This document shows, in pieces, positions 1-8,278 of a DNA stretch of 47,446 nt. The DNA is from Candidatus Epulonipiscium sp. GTDB lineage: Bacteria; Bacillota; Clostridia; Lachnospirales; JAAYNZ01. Location of the stretch: assembly GCA_012799415.1 (NCBI GenBank), contig JAAZLH010000036.1, positions 1-47,446 of the forward strand. The letters are read 5' to 3'. Below the pieces are notes generated by a model that saw only the letters and a list, made by a program, of their open reading frames with translations, had not been told where the DNA came from and ran no database searches. Made by a program: the position numbers and the translations under genes. Positions within the stretch are counted from its first letter, which is position 1. Every line of letters begins with the position of its first letter.

Positions 1-2
1 CA

Positions 3-269
3 GAAGCGGCCTACAATGCATTAAATGATTTTTTATTAGAAGGGATGCCTTGTGATCGTGTCAATGAAATCGTGAACCAAGATAATGAAGAATGTCAGTG
101 GGAAACTACCATTTGTCTTCATACTCCTTATTGGGAACAGGTAGGTGGGGATGTGAAAAATTTCTATGACCTTAGAGAAGTTTGGATTTCTTCTTTTGTT
201 ACAACAGTCAATCCGGTACTTAAATATGAGAAACTATCTAGTAATCGTCAGCGAATTGCTGTAAAATAA
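3..269 (+). CDS. C-terminal fragment of unidentified protein (5' end outside window)
   Basis: The reading frame is open from the first bases of the window to a TAA at 267-269, giving about 88 residues. An internal ATG at 45 has no ribosome binding site, so this is read as the 3' end of a gene that starts upstream. The fragment is acidic to neutral and has no signal, membrane segment or motif that I recognise. It ends 54 bases before the hemerythrin gene start on the same strand and could share a transcript with it. Function is not assigned. Confidence 0.5.
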   Translation, partial: EAAYNALNDFLLEGMPCDRVNEIVNQDNEECQWETTICLHTPYWEQVGGDVKNFYDLREVWISSFVTTVNPVLKYEKLSSNRQRIAVK

Positions 270-323
270 AGTATCCAACGAGATGAACCATAAATGGACT
301 TTAATATATTAGGAGGAAAAAAT

Positions 324-881
324 ATGAATCGAGAAAGTATTCAAATCATGATGGAAGAGCATCAATATATTAAAAGAATGTTAGAAGTTATAAGAAGATA
401 TTGTTATCGAGTATTGCAAGGAAAAGAAGTAGAGTATACTGATGTCTATCGTATTATTGATTTTATAAGAAATTATGCAGATCGACATCACCATGGTAAA
501 GAAGAAAAGATCTTATTTAATCGGATGATGGAGGAAATGGGAGCCTTGGGAGAAAAATTAATTCGACAAGGGATGTTGGTAGAGCATGATTTAGGCCGAT
601 TATATACCCAAGAGTTAGAAATTGCTGTAGGCAAAGTAATAAATGGAGATGAAGAATCAAAACTAGATTTGATTGCTAATGCTATTGGTTATACCCATTT
701 GCTACACAGACATATTGATAAAGAAGACGAGGTAATCTATACTTTTGCTGAAAAAAATTTATCAGCAGAAATCCTAGACGAAGTAGATGAGCAATGCAAA
801 ACTCATGATATTAAAGAAGAAAAAGAAGGAACACAGCAAAAATATATTAGTTTAGTAGAAGAGTTGGAGAATAAGTATTGA
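324..881 (+). CDS. hemerythrin domain-containing protein
   Basis: This 185-residue protein is a four-helix hemerythrin-like di-iron protein. Visible ligand-type residues are H13 in EEH, the RHHHGKEE motif at 54-61, EH at 87-88, and HLLHRHIDKED at about 125-135. Related cytosolic proteins bind O2 or NO, or store iron, in anaerobes; which of these applies here is not known. I place the start at 324 because AGGAGGAAAA lies at 311-320; an in-frame ATG at 294 would add ten residues but has no ribosome binding site. A strong terminator follows at 902-962. Confidence 0.85.
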   Translation: MNRESIQIMMEEHQYIKRMLEVIRRYCYRVLQGKEVEYTDVYRIIDFIRNYADRHHHGKEEKILFNRMMEEMGALGEKLIRQGMLVEHDLGRLYTQELEIAVGKVINGDEESKLDLIANAIGYTHLLHRHIDKEDEVIYTFAEKNLSAEILDEVDEQCKTHDIKEEKEGTQQKYISLVEELENKY

Positions 882-901
882 AATTGCATAGCTTCTAAAT
901 G

Positions 902-962
902 CTAGGACTTCCTTCAGTGAGAATTTAGCTCTCACTGAAGGAAGTCTTAGTTTATTTTTTTA
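902..962. terminator. bidirectional Rho-independent terminator
   Basis: The arms 902-922 and 930-950 pair over 21 positions with one G-U wobble and a 7-nt loop. A T-rich run follows on the plus strand (tttattttttt). The hairpin lies between the converging hemerythrin and melA genes and probably serves both. Confidence 0.9.
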
Positions 963-976
963 TTAGTAAAAAGAGG

Positions 977-2275
977 CTATTTATAAGTTGGCATCCAATG
1001 ACCATGAGCTTCGATTAGATCGTCACATAAAGAGCGAATATCATCAATAGATAACTCAGCGGAAGTATGGGGGTCTAGCATAGCGGCATGATAGATATGT
1101 TCTTTCTTCAAAGTAAGGGCAGCTTCAACAGTGAGTAGATGGACGTTGATATTAGTTTGGTTGAGAGCAGCGAGTTGAGGTGGTAAATCTCCTACATAGG
1201 TAGGGGTAACCCCGCTACGATCTACCAAGCAAGGGACTTCTACAGCAATGTTAGAGGGTAAGTTGGTAATTAGACCTGTATTCATAACACTTCCACCAAT
1301 TTTATAAGGTTTATCTGTTTCCATGGCTTCCATAATATAAGAGGCATATTCGTGACTACGTTGATGCTGTAAGTTGGCATCGTGAACTAATTCTTCTTTC
1401 ATACGATTCCAGTTTTTAATTTGCTCCACACATCGGCGAGGATATTCATCTAAGGGAATGCGGAATCGTTGGATTAGTTCCGGATAGTTAGATTTTATAA
1501 AATAAGGTAGATATTCCGCGTTATGTTCACTAGATTCAGTAACATAATAGCCAAATTGTTTCATGATTTCATAGCGCACTAAATCATGATGATCAGCAGG
1601 TCGTTCTAGAGCTAACTTTTTGATTTCAGGATATAGGTCTTGACCATTTCGGGTTATTTCGAGTAACCAAGCCATATGGTTAATACCTGCTATTTTCCAT
1701 TGGACACCTTTAGTACCCATACCAAGACCACCTAAGAGTCCAGGAACACAGGCCTGTACACTATGGCAAAGACCAATGGTTTTAATTTTTGTTGCACGTA
1801 ACATGGCAGTAGTTAGGCTGACCATAGGATTGGTATAATTTAAAAACCAAGCATTGGGGCAAACCTCCTCCATGTCTTCAGCAAAGTCAAGCATAATGGG
1901 AATGGTACGTAAGGCACGAAAGATTCCGCCAATTCCCAAGGTGTCTCCAATTGTTTGACGGAGTCCGTATTTTTTAGGAACTTCAAAATCAATGACCGTA
2001 GATGGTTCGTATCCACCTACTTGAATGGCATTAACCACATAATTTGCATCACGCAATGCCTCTTTTCGATCAGTGTAGGAAACAATGGTGGCACGATTTT
2101 CATTACTGTTTTTATTAATATTTCGAAGCATCATTTCAGATTCTGCCAATCTTTGAGGGTCAATATCATAGAGAGCGATATGTGCATCTTGCAGAGCAGG
2201 GGTAAGCATACAGTCACCTAATACATTCTTAGCAAAAACTGTACTTCCAGCACCTAAAAAGGTAATCTTGACCAC
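977..2275 (-). CDS. melA: alpha-galactosidase, glycoside hydrolase family 4
   Basis: The 432-residue protein is cytosolic and removes alpha-galactosyl groups from melibiose-type sugars by the NAD+- and Mn2+-dependent redox mechanism of family GH4. The N-terminal Rossmann motif LGAGST (7-12), LNYTNP (145-150), the Mn ligand C170 in GLCHS and H200 in GINH are all present. It resembles E. coli MelA as I recall it along its whole length, including VTESSEH and CVEQ. Other GH4 members use glucuronides or phospho-glucosides, but the overall pattern favours alpha-galactosidase. It is divergent from an AraC-type regulator of the raffinose/melibiose type, its likely regulator. The start has AGGAG about 7 bases upstream on the minus strand. 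Confidence 0.88.
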   Translation of the reverse strand: MVKITFLGAGSTVFAKNVLGDCMLTPALQDAHIALYDIDPQRLAESEMMLRNINKNSNENRATIVSYTDRKEALRDANYVVNAIQVGGYEPSTVIDFEVPKKYGLRQTIGDTLGIGGIFRALRTIPIMLDFAEDMEEVCPNAWFLNYTNPMVSLTTAMLRATKIKTIGLCHSVQACVPGLLGGLGMGTKGVQWKIAGINHMAWLLEITRNGQDLYPEIKKLALERPADHHDLVRYEIMKQFGYYVTESSEHNAEYLPYFIKSNYPELIQRFRIPLDEYPRRCVEQIKNWNRMKEELVHDANLQHQRSHEYASYIMEAMETDKPYKIGGSVMNTGLITNLPSNIAVEVPCLVDRSGVTPTYVGDLPPQLAALNQTNINVHLLTVEAALTLKKEHIYHAAMLDPHTSAELSIDDIRSLCDDLIEAHGHWMPTYK

Positions 2276-2373
2276 AATAAATCCTCCTTTATGACCTTTA
2301 TTTAAGTTTGTTTTATCTCCTTAAGTGTAAAGAAAGAGAGGGAGAAAGTCTATAGCAGGATGTTAGATCTATA

Positions 2374-2382
2374 TGGTATAAT
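2374..2382 (+). promoter_or_regulatory. extended -10 promoter of the AraC-family gene
   Basis: TGG-TATAAT at 2374-2382 is an extended -10 element. No good -35 box lies 16-18 bases upstream. The 187-bp gap between melA and the regulator gene must also hold the melA promoter, for which I see no clear boxes; that fits activator-dependent transcription. Confidence 0.5.
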
Positions 2383-2461
2383 GTTGTATATAAAATAGAT
2401 GAGAAAAAATAAAGAGGGTAAAATAAGAGGTTTTAGGAGTGTGAAAAGGGAGGGATGCAGG

Positions 2462-3259
2462 ATGAATGTTGATTTAATGATGTATCAATGGGGAGAGGAA
2501 GTTTGCAAACCGTCTCATTTTTACGGTCCGGCAGTTCGTGATCATTACCTTATCCATTATATTTTAGATGGAAAAGGTGTGTACCAAGATGGTAGAAAAA
2601 GTTATATTCTATCTAAAGGACAAGGATTTTTAATATGTCCTGATGTCTTAACCTATTACCAAGCAGATGAAAAGGAACCTTGGCATTATCTTTGGATAGG
2701 CTTTCACGGTTTACAAGCAAAAAATTATTTAGGACAATGTGGACTGAGCCGAGAAAATCCCATTTTTTACTTTAAAGAAAGTAAAGTGATAAGAGGTTAT
2801 TTACAAGAAATGATGAAAAGTAAAGAGGTCTTATGGGGGCGGGAAAATTATCTTTTGGGGTATTTACATCTGTTTTTGTCTTCTTTAATGGTAGAATCTC
2901 ATCAACAAAAGGGCGAAATTCTCAAAGTCCAAGAAGCGGATTTTTATGTAAACCAAGCTATCGATTTTATTAATAAAAATTATTCTAGAAAAATTACAGT
3001 TCAAGACATTGCAGATCATGTAGGCTTGCATCGTAGTTATTTATATACTCTATTTAAAAAAGAATTGCATCTTTCACCTCAACAGTTTTTAATTCAATTT
3101 CGGATGATAAAGGCTCGAGAATTAATGGGAAAGGATGAATTACCTATTGGGTATATTGCTCATTCCGTAGGATATGAGGATCCACTCTTATTTTCTAAAA
3201 TCTTCAAGAATACAATAGGAAAAAGCCCTAGTCAATATCGGCAAGAGGAGAGAGATTGA
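2462..3259 (+). CDS. AraC-family transcriptional regulator
   Basis: The protein has 265 residues: an N-terminal cupin-type sugar-sensing domain (about 10-140) and a C-terminal double helix-turn-helix (about 165-262), with the AraC signature around ITVQDIADHVGLHRSYL and the family ending SVGYEDPLLFSKIFK...SPSQYR. The layout matches MsmR/RafR-type activators of alpha-galactoside operons. It is divergent from melA, its most likely target. I chose ATG 2462, preceded by GGGAGGG at 2448-2454. An in-frame ATG at 2399 would add 21 basic residues but overlaps the promoter region and lacks a ribosome binding site. Confidence 0.85.
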   Translation: MNVDLMMYQWGEEVCKPSHFYGPAVRDHYLIHYILDGKGVYQDGRKSYILSKGQGFLICPDVLTYYQADEKEPWHYLWIGFHGLQAKNYLGQCGLSRENPIFYFKESKVIRGYLQEMMKSKEVLWGRENYLLGYLHLFLSSLMVESHQQKGEILKVQEADFYVNQAIDFINKNYSRKITVQDIADHVGLHRSYLYTLFKKELHLSPQQFLIQFRMIKARELMGKDELPIGYIAHSVGYEDPLLFSKIFKNTIGKSPSQYRQEERD

Positions 3260-3337
3260 AAATAATCAAATTTATAGGGATAGAGATAGATTTATATTGC
3301 TATGACAAGGTGCTAAGTAAAGGAGAAGAGATGTTGT

Positions 3338-4381
3338 ATGAAAACACATAAACTATCTATTCGAGATATAGCAAAACAAGCGAATGTATCTGTTGCAACG
3401 GTTTCTCGGGTACTTAATAATAGTGATGCTGTAAAAGAAGAAACTCGTATCAGGGTACAAGAAATTATAGATAAAAATCATTATCGGCCTAATGAATTGG
3501 CTCGAGGACTCTTTACAAAACGTTCAAAATCTATAGGCGTTATTCTTCCGGAAATTACAAATCACTTCTTTGCTAAAGTTTTTTTAGAAATAGAAAAAGC
3601 TGCTTTAGAGCATGATCAAAGTGTTTTTTTATGTAATACTTTAAGCGATTATGCACTGGAGGATTTTTATACAGAGCGTTTATCAGAAAAACAAATAGAT
3701 GGGCTTCTCCTTTTAGGGGGACATTCAAATAGAACAAAAACTAGCGGAGAATATGTAAAATTATTAAAAAGCGTAATTTTTCCTACCCCCATTGCTATCA
3801 TTAACGGAAAACTAGATCAGTATAATGAAAATTATGCTAGTGTCAGTTCAGATGAATATGAAGCTATGTTTCAAGCGCTTTCTTATTTAACTGAGTTAGG
3901 CCATAAGAAAATTGCTTTTTTAGGTGGTTTAAAAGGAATCATGTCTACAGATATTAAATTGAAGGCATTGCAAGAGGCAAAAGCATCTTTCGCTTTTCAA
4001 ATGAAAAGGGAATGGATCATACAGAGTAATTATACTTATCAAGGCGGGGTTGTGGCAATGAAAGAGCTGCTCAAAGCTAAAGAGCTGCCAACAGCTATTA
4101 TATCTGTAAATGATGAAGTGGCGGCAGGTGCTATTAATACTTGTATCAGCCAGGGATATCATGTGCCAGATGATTTTTCTATTCTTGGTTTTGATAACAG
4201 CTTTATTTCAACAACGACTTTACCTGCAATTACTACGTTGGCTCATCCATACAAGGAGCTTGGTACAATGGCTGTTGATTTTATTAATCAAATGATCGAA
4301 GAACAGCCTGTAGGGAAGACTTCTCATATTAGTTTAAAAATGAACATCATAGAAAGAGAATCATGTAAGAAAATCAAATGA
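3338..4381 (+). CDS. LacI-family transcriptional repressor (ABC/GH2 operon)
   Basis: The 347-residue protein has an N-terminal LacI helix-turn-helix (SIRDIAKQANVSVATVSRVL, residues 7-26), a hinge helix near 50-60 (PNELARGL) and a periplasmic-binding-protein-like sugar domain with the usual ending TIL/GFDNSF...TTLAHP. It lies just upstream of the ABC-importer/GH2 operon, whose promoter carries a perfect CG-centred palindrome of the LacI type at 4575-4588, so it probably represses that operon until a sugar binds. The ligand is inferred to be a plant-type galactoside or related oligosaccharide. The ribosome binding site AGGAG at 3321-3325 is rather far (12 bases) from the start. Confidence 0.88.
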   Translation: MKTHKLSIRDIAKQANVSVATVSRVLNNSDAVKEETRIRVQEIIDKNHYRPNELARGLFTKRSKSIGVILPEITNHFFAKVFLEIEKAALEHDQSVFLCNTLSDYALEDFYTERLSEKQIDGLLLLGGHSNRTKTSGEYVKLLKSVIFPTPIAIINGKLDQYNENYASVSSDEYEAMFQALSYLTELGHKKIAFLGGLKGIMSTDIKLKALQEAKASFAFQMKREWIIQSNYTYQGGVVAMKELLKAKELPTAIISVNDEVAAGAINTCISQGYHVPDDFSILGFDNSFISTTTLPAITTLAHPYKELGTMAVDFINQMIEEQPVGKTSHISLKMNIIERESCKKIK

Positions 4382-4434
4382 TAGGTTTATAAAATAAATT
4401 GCACCATACTAAGAAATGAATAAAGTGTTAGAAG

Positions 4435-4503
4435 AAAATCCTAAAAATATATAAAAAATTCTAGATTATATAGAGTAAATTATATGTGGCTTAGGATTTT
4501 TGT
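4435..4503 (+). terminator. possible weak terminator or leader stem after the LacI gene
   Basis: The 10-base arms 4435-4444 (aaaatcctaa) and 4491-4500 (ttaggatttt) pair perfectly but are separated by 46 nt. A short T run overlaps the right arm. The long loop makes termination doubtful. Confidence 0.3.
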
Positions 4504-4542
4504 CTATATATTACTAGTTTTATAGATAATAATTAAAAATAC

Positions 4543-4571
4543 TTGACAAATTAAGCATATGGAAATATAAT
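4543..4571 (+). promoter_or_regulatory. sigma-A promoter of the ABC importer/GH2 operon
   Basis: TTGACA at 4543-4548 and TATAAT at 4566-4571 are both consensus, with the ideal 17-bp spacing. A promoter this strong needs a repressor; the operator directly downstream supplies it. Confidence 0.92.
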
Positions 4572-4574
4572 GAA

Positions 4575-4588
4575 TGTAACCGGTTACA
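4575..4588. promoter_or_regulatory. LacI-family operator
   Basis: TGTAACCGGTTACA is a perfect 14-bp palindrome with a central CG, the standard form of LacI-family operators. It starts 3 bases after the -10 box, so a bound repressor would cover the transcription start. The LacI-family gene at 3338-4381 is the obvious partner. I found no second perfect copy upstream of melA, the AraC gene or the repressor gene itself. Confidence 0.85.
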
Positions 4589-4606
4589 AAGATAAGGAGG
4601 GATTCA

Positions 4607-5578
4607 ATGCAGAAAATAGAAATGAAGAATTCTACTAATAAGCAGGAGAAGAGCAGAAGCGCCCTTAAAATTTTCAGAGAATTTAAAAAAAGCAAAGTAT
4701 TAATTTTCATGTGCTTACCTGCGATTATATTTTTCTTTGTTTTTTCCTATTTGCCTATGCCTGGAATTTGGTTAGCTTTTGTTAATTTTAATTATCGAGA
4801 TGGTATTTTTGGTAGTAAATTTATTGGATTCGAAAATTTTCGTTTTCTTATATTATCTGGTCAACTTTGGCAATTAACTAGAAATACAATTCTCTATAAT
4901 GTGGCATTTATATTTTTGGGAAATATTATGCAGATATTTATTGCGATTTTATTTAATGAAATGAGTGGAAAGCGATTTAAAAAGTTTACTCAAAGTGCTA
5001 TGTTTTTGCCTTACTTTATTTCTGCTGTTGTTATTGGATTATTTGCATATAACTTATTAAATGTTCAAAATGGGCTTATCAATTCTATTTTACGACAAAT
5101 AGAGAGGGACACTGTTAATTTTTATTCTATGCCTAAGTTATGGCCATTTATTATTGTTATTGTATATCTATGGCAAAGTACAGGGTATGGTTCAATTGTT
5201 TATTTTGCTGCTATTATGGGTATTGATGCTGAGATGATGGAGGCCAGTGAAATTGATGGAGCTAATGCATTTCAGCGGATCCGATATATATTATTACCTT
5301 GTTTAAAGCCTACATTTATTATTCTATTGTTATTTTCCTTAGGTGGAATTATGAAAGGAAATTTTGGTCTTTTTTACAACTTGGTCGGTGCCAGTAATAC
5401 AGCTTTATTTAGTCACACAGATATTATAGAGACTTTTGTTTTTAGATCCCTAAATGTAAACTTTAATTTTTCTATGGGAAGTGCTGTGGGCTTATACCAG
5501 TCTATTTTTGGATTTATATTGGTTATGATTGTGAATTATGTAGTAAAGAAAATAGAACCTGATTATTCACTTTTTTAA
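4607..5578 (+). CDS. ABC sugar importer permease (CUT1, LplB-type)
   Basis: This 323-residue integral membrane protein has about six transmembrane helices and the permease EAA loop EASEIDGANAFQRI at about 210-223, which docks the ATPase. It pairs with the next permease to form the channel of an oligosaccharide importer. Its long basic cytoplasmic N-terminus (about 35 residues) and overall pattern match LplB/YtcP-like permeases found beside glycosidases. The start has AAGGAGGG at 4593-4600. It is the first gene of the operon, and its stop codon overlaps the ribosome binding site of the next gene. Confidence 0.9.
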   Translation: MQKIEMKNSTNKQEKSRSALKIFREFKKSKVLIFMCLPAIIFFFVFSYLPMPGIWLAFVNFNYRDGIFGSKFIGFENFRFLILSGQLWQLTRNTILYNVAFIFLGNIMQIFIAILFNEMSGKRFKKFTQSAMFLPYFISAVVIGLFAYNLLNVQNGLINSILRQIERDTVNFYSMPKLWPFIIVIVYLWQSTGYGSIVYFAAIMGIDAEMMEASEIDGANAFQRIRYILLPCLKPTFIILLLFSLGGIMKGNFGLFYNLVGASNTALFSHTDIIETFVFRSLNVNFNFSMGSAVGLYQSIFGFILVMIVNYVVKKIEPDYSLF

Positions 5579-5590
5579 GGAGGTGACAAG

Positions 5591-6532
5591 ATGTCTACGA
5601 TAGATTTGAATACAAATCTTGATTCCAAAAAGAAGCAGGGTGGGAAAAAGGTAACGGATAAGAGCCAAAGAATCATAGAAGGCTTTGCTATTATTTTTAC
5701 AAGTATACTGAGCCTTTTTTGTTTATTTCCTTTTCTTCTTATTATTTCTTCTTCATTGACGAATGAAAGAAGCATCACATTACACGGATTTTCTATTATT
5801 CCTAGAGTATGGAGTCTAGATGCTTATAAGCTAATTTTTAAAAATACAAATCAAATTCTTGGTTCTTATGGGGTGACCATTGGTATGACGGTGATAGGGA
5901 CTTGTATTGGACTTATTATTGTTACAATGACAGGTTATGCTCTACAAAGACCAGATTTTACATTTCGTAACCCTATTTCCTTTTATATTTATTTTACCAC
6001 TTTATTTTCGGGAGGGTTAATCCCTTTTTATCTGTTGATTGTTCAGTATTTAAAATTGAAAGATAATTATTTAGCTGTTCTTTTACCCCTCATGATTTCT
6101 CCATGGCTCATTATTTTAATGAAGAACTTTCTCAAGTCAATACCTCATTCTATTACGGAGTCAGCTATCATCGATGGAGCAGGAGACTTCTATATTTTTT
6201 TAAAAATTATATTACCTATGGCCACGCCGGCTTTGGCTACAGTGGGTTTGTTTTTGGCTTTAGGCTATTGGAATGAGTGGTATAATTCTATGTTATTTCT
6301 TTCTAGTAAAGTAGAATATAGACCGTTACAACTTTTTCTCTACAACACTATTAATGAGGCTAGATACATAAGAGATTCAGCAGCTGCCTCTAATATCCCA
6401 CCTATTGATATACCTTTAGAATCTATGAAAATGGCTACAGCTGTAGTTGCTACAGGACCTATTATATTTGTATATCCTTTTGTACAAAAGTATTTTATAC
6501 AAGGGATTACAGTAGGAGCAGTAAAAGGATAA
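5591..6532 (+). CDS. ABC sugar importer permease (CUT1, MalG/YtcP-type)
   Basis: This 313-residue protein is the second permease. It has about six membrane helices and the EAA loop ESAIIDGAGDFYIFLKI at about 191-207. The ribosome binding site AAGGAGGTG at 5577-5585 includes the stop codon region of the upstream permease, so the two are translationally coupled. The C-terminus ending in KYFIQGITVGAVKG is typical of this group. Confidence 0.9.
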   Translation: MSTIDLNTNLDSKKKQGGKKVTDKSQRIIEGFAIIFTSILSLFCLFPFLLIISSSLTNERSITLHGFSIIPRVWSLDAYKLIFKNTNQILGSYGVTIGMTVIGTCIGLIIVTMTGYALQRPDFTFRNPISFYIYFTTLFSGGLIPFYLLIVQYLKLKDNYLAVLLPLMISPWLIILMKNFLKSIPHSITESAIIDGAGDFYIFLKIILPMATPALATVGLFLALGYWNEWYNSMLFLSSKVEYRPLQLFLYNTINEARYIRDSAAASNIPPIDIPLESMKMATAVVATGPIIFVYPFVQKYFIQGITVGAVKG

Positions 6533-6600
6533 AGATTTTATTTAACCAATGGGTTATTTAAAATAAAAACTCATATTTAAAAAAGAGGAGGAATGGATTT

Positions 6601-8187
6601 ATGAAGTTTACTTTTAAAAAAGCTGTATCCTTCATCATGGTCATCTCAATGAGCTTTTCTCTAGCAGCTTGTAGCGGGAAAAAAGGTTCTACAAAGACAT
6701 CAGGAAAAGGGAAAGAAATTGATACATCAAAGCATGTTGTTATTTCCCATCTTTCACTAGGAAATAAGCCAGGCAATGGACAATATGAGGCAGCAAAGGC
6801 TGAATGGGATAAATATTTACTTGATAAAGTAAATGCGAGCCTAGAGATTCAATATATAGGCTGGACTGATTATATGACACAATATAATCTTTTGCTTGCT
6901 ACAGGAGAAGGATTAGATCTGATTAACTCAGCTTCTGATTGGCTTGAAATGTGGCCAAATGCACAAAAAGGAGCATTTTTAAAACTTAATGATTTATTGC
7001 CTACCTATGCTCCTATTACATGGGAATCTGTTCCACAATCTAGTTGGGATGAGGTAACTTTTAAAAATGATATTATTGCTATTCCTGAAGATATGTATAC
7101 CCAATGGATCAATCATGGCTTTATGTATCGAGGTGATTGGGCCAAGGAATTTGGTATTACCGATCCCATTACCACATGGGAAGGATTTGGAAGGTATTTG
7201 CAAGGTGTGAAAGATAAGAAAGGCAAAGATGGAGTGATTCCTTTTGATGTTGCAGGAATATCAAATATTAATGCCCTTTATGATGGATGGCCTATCTCTA
7301 AATCAAAGCTTGTTTGTATTGACCCTGTTCCTAGTGGTTTAGCCTTTGGAAAATCCGCTGATGAATGGTGGGAAGTGCGATCACGATTTGATGTACAGGA
7401 TGATGGCACAGATTTGTTACTTGATTTTGCAAAAGAAATGAAAAAGTGGGGAGATGCTGGATATTGGAGAGAAGATGTTCTTAATAATACAGCAGATACA
7501 TGGGCCCAATTTAAAGCAGGTTTAACAGGTACAAGGCAACATCATACTCAAACCTATGTAACGGCTCATACAGAGCTAGAACGAGAAATTCCTGGTGCAG
7601 ATCTACAGTTTTTCCCTTGGAGCAAAGAAAGCGGAAATCTTGTAAAGATGTCAATTACCCATGGTGCAACAGCTGTTGCAGCGAATAGTAAAAATCCTGA
7701 GAGAGCCCTTATGGTTTATGATTTAATTCGTAACGATGAAACCATGTATAAATTATTTAACTGGGGTATTGAAGGGGTACAGTATGTAATTAACGATAAA
7801 GGTCAAAAAGATAGGCCAGAAGGTTTTAATGCTGATAACCATGGGTTCTCATCTAACTTCTGGGGTGGTCGAATGGATAAGTTTGAACTGGCCTATCCAA
7901 ATGTTGAAATGATTAGTAACTGGAAAGAAATTTATGATGAATTTGATAGTTATGCTGTGGATTATATTTATGGTCGTTTTGTATTTGATAAATCTGCCGT
8001 AGATAGCGAATTAGCCGCACTAAGTGAAGTTGTTAATCGACTTCTTCCAGCTATTTGTACAGGAAAAGCAGGAGATCCAGAAAAAGCTGTAGCTGAATTT
8101 CGCGATCAATTAAAAAAAGCGGGTCATGATAAAGTTCAAGCAGAAGTACAAAGACAAATGACAGAATTTAAAAAATCCATTCAGTAA
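6601..8187 (+). CDS. sugar-binding lipoprotein of the ABC importer (LplA-type)
   Basis: The 528-residue protein has a lipoprotein signal peptide with lipobox LAAC and lipidated C24, followed by a Gly/Ser/Lys linker and an extracellular solute-binding fold rich in Trp. Its length of about 530 residues is typical of the LplA-like group, longer than MalE-type proteins. It would capture oligosaccharides outside the membrane for the two permeases upstream. The ribosome binding site is GAGGAGG at 6583-6590. An intra-operon hairpin follows at 8231-8262, which may raise its expression over that of the downstream hydrolase. Confidence 0.9.
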   Translation: MKFTFKKAVSFIMVISMSFSLAACSGKKGSTKTSGKGKEIDTSKHVVISHLSLGNKPGNGQYEAAKAEWDKYLLDKVNASLEIQYIGWTDYMTQYNLLLATGEGLDLINSASDWLEMWPNAQKGAFLKLNDLLPTYAPITWESVPQSSWDEVTFKNDIIAIPEDMYTQWINHGFMYRGDWAKEFGITDPITTWEGFGRYLQGVKDKKGKDGVIPFDVAGISNINALYDGWPISKSKLVCIDPVPSGLAFGKSADEWWEVRSRFDVQDDGTDLLLDFAKEMKKWGDAGYWREDVLNNTADTWAQFKAGLTGTRQHHTQTYVTAHTELEREIPGADLQFFPWSKESGNLVKMSITHGATAVAANSKNPERALMVYDLIRNDETMYKLFNWGIEGVQYVINDKGQKDRPEGFNADNHGFSSNFWGGRMDKFELAYPNVEMISNWKEIYDEFDSYAVDYIYGRFVFDKSAVDSELAALSEVVNRLLPAICTGKAGDPEKAVAEFRDQLKKAGHDKVQAEVQRQMTEFKKSIQ

Positions 8188-8230
8188 GAAAGACTGGTTA
8201 TTTTAGCTGATAGAGGTAGCAAAATAATAT

Positions 8231-8262
8231 GGCGGGCTGTGATATTTTACAGCCTGCCTTTT
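8231..8262 (+). terminator. intra-operon hairpin / partial terminator between binding protein and GH2 gene
   Basis: Arms 8231-8240 (ggcgggctgt) and 8249-8258 (acagcctgcc) form a 10-bp GC-rich stem with one G-U pair and an 8-nt loop, followed by only four T residues. A short U tract suggests partial termination or 3'-end protection, a common way to make more binding protein than downstream enzyme. The GH2 ribosome binding site begins right after it. Confidence 0.7.
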
Positions 8263-8278
8263 GTAAAGGATGATGGAA

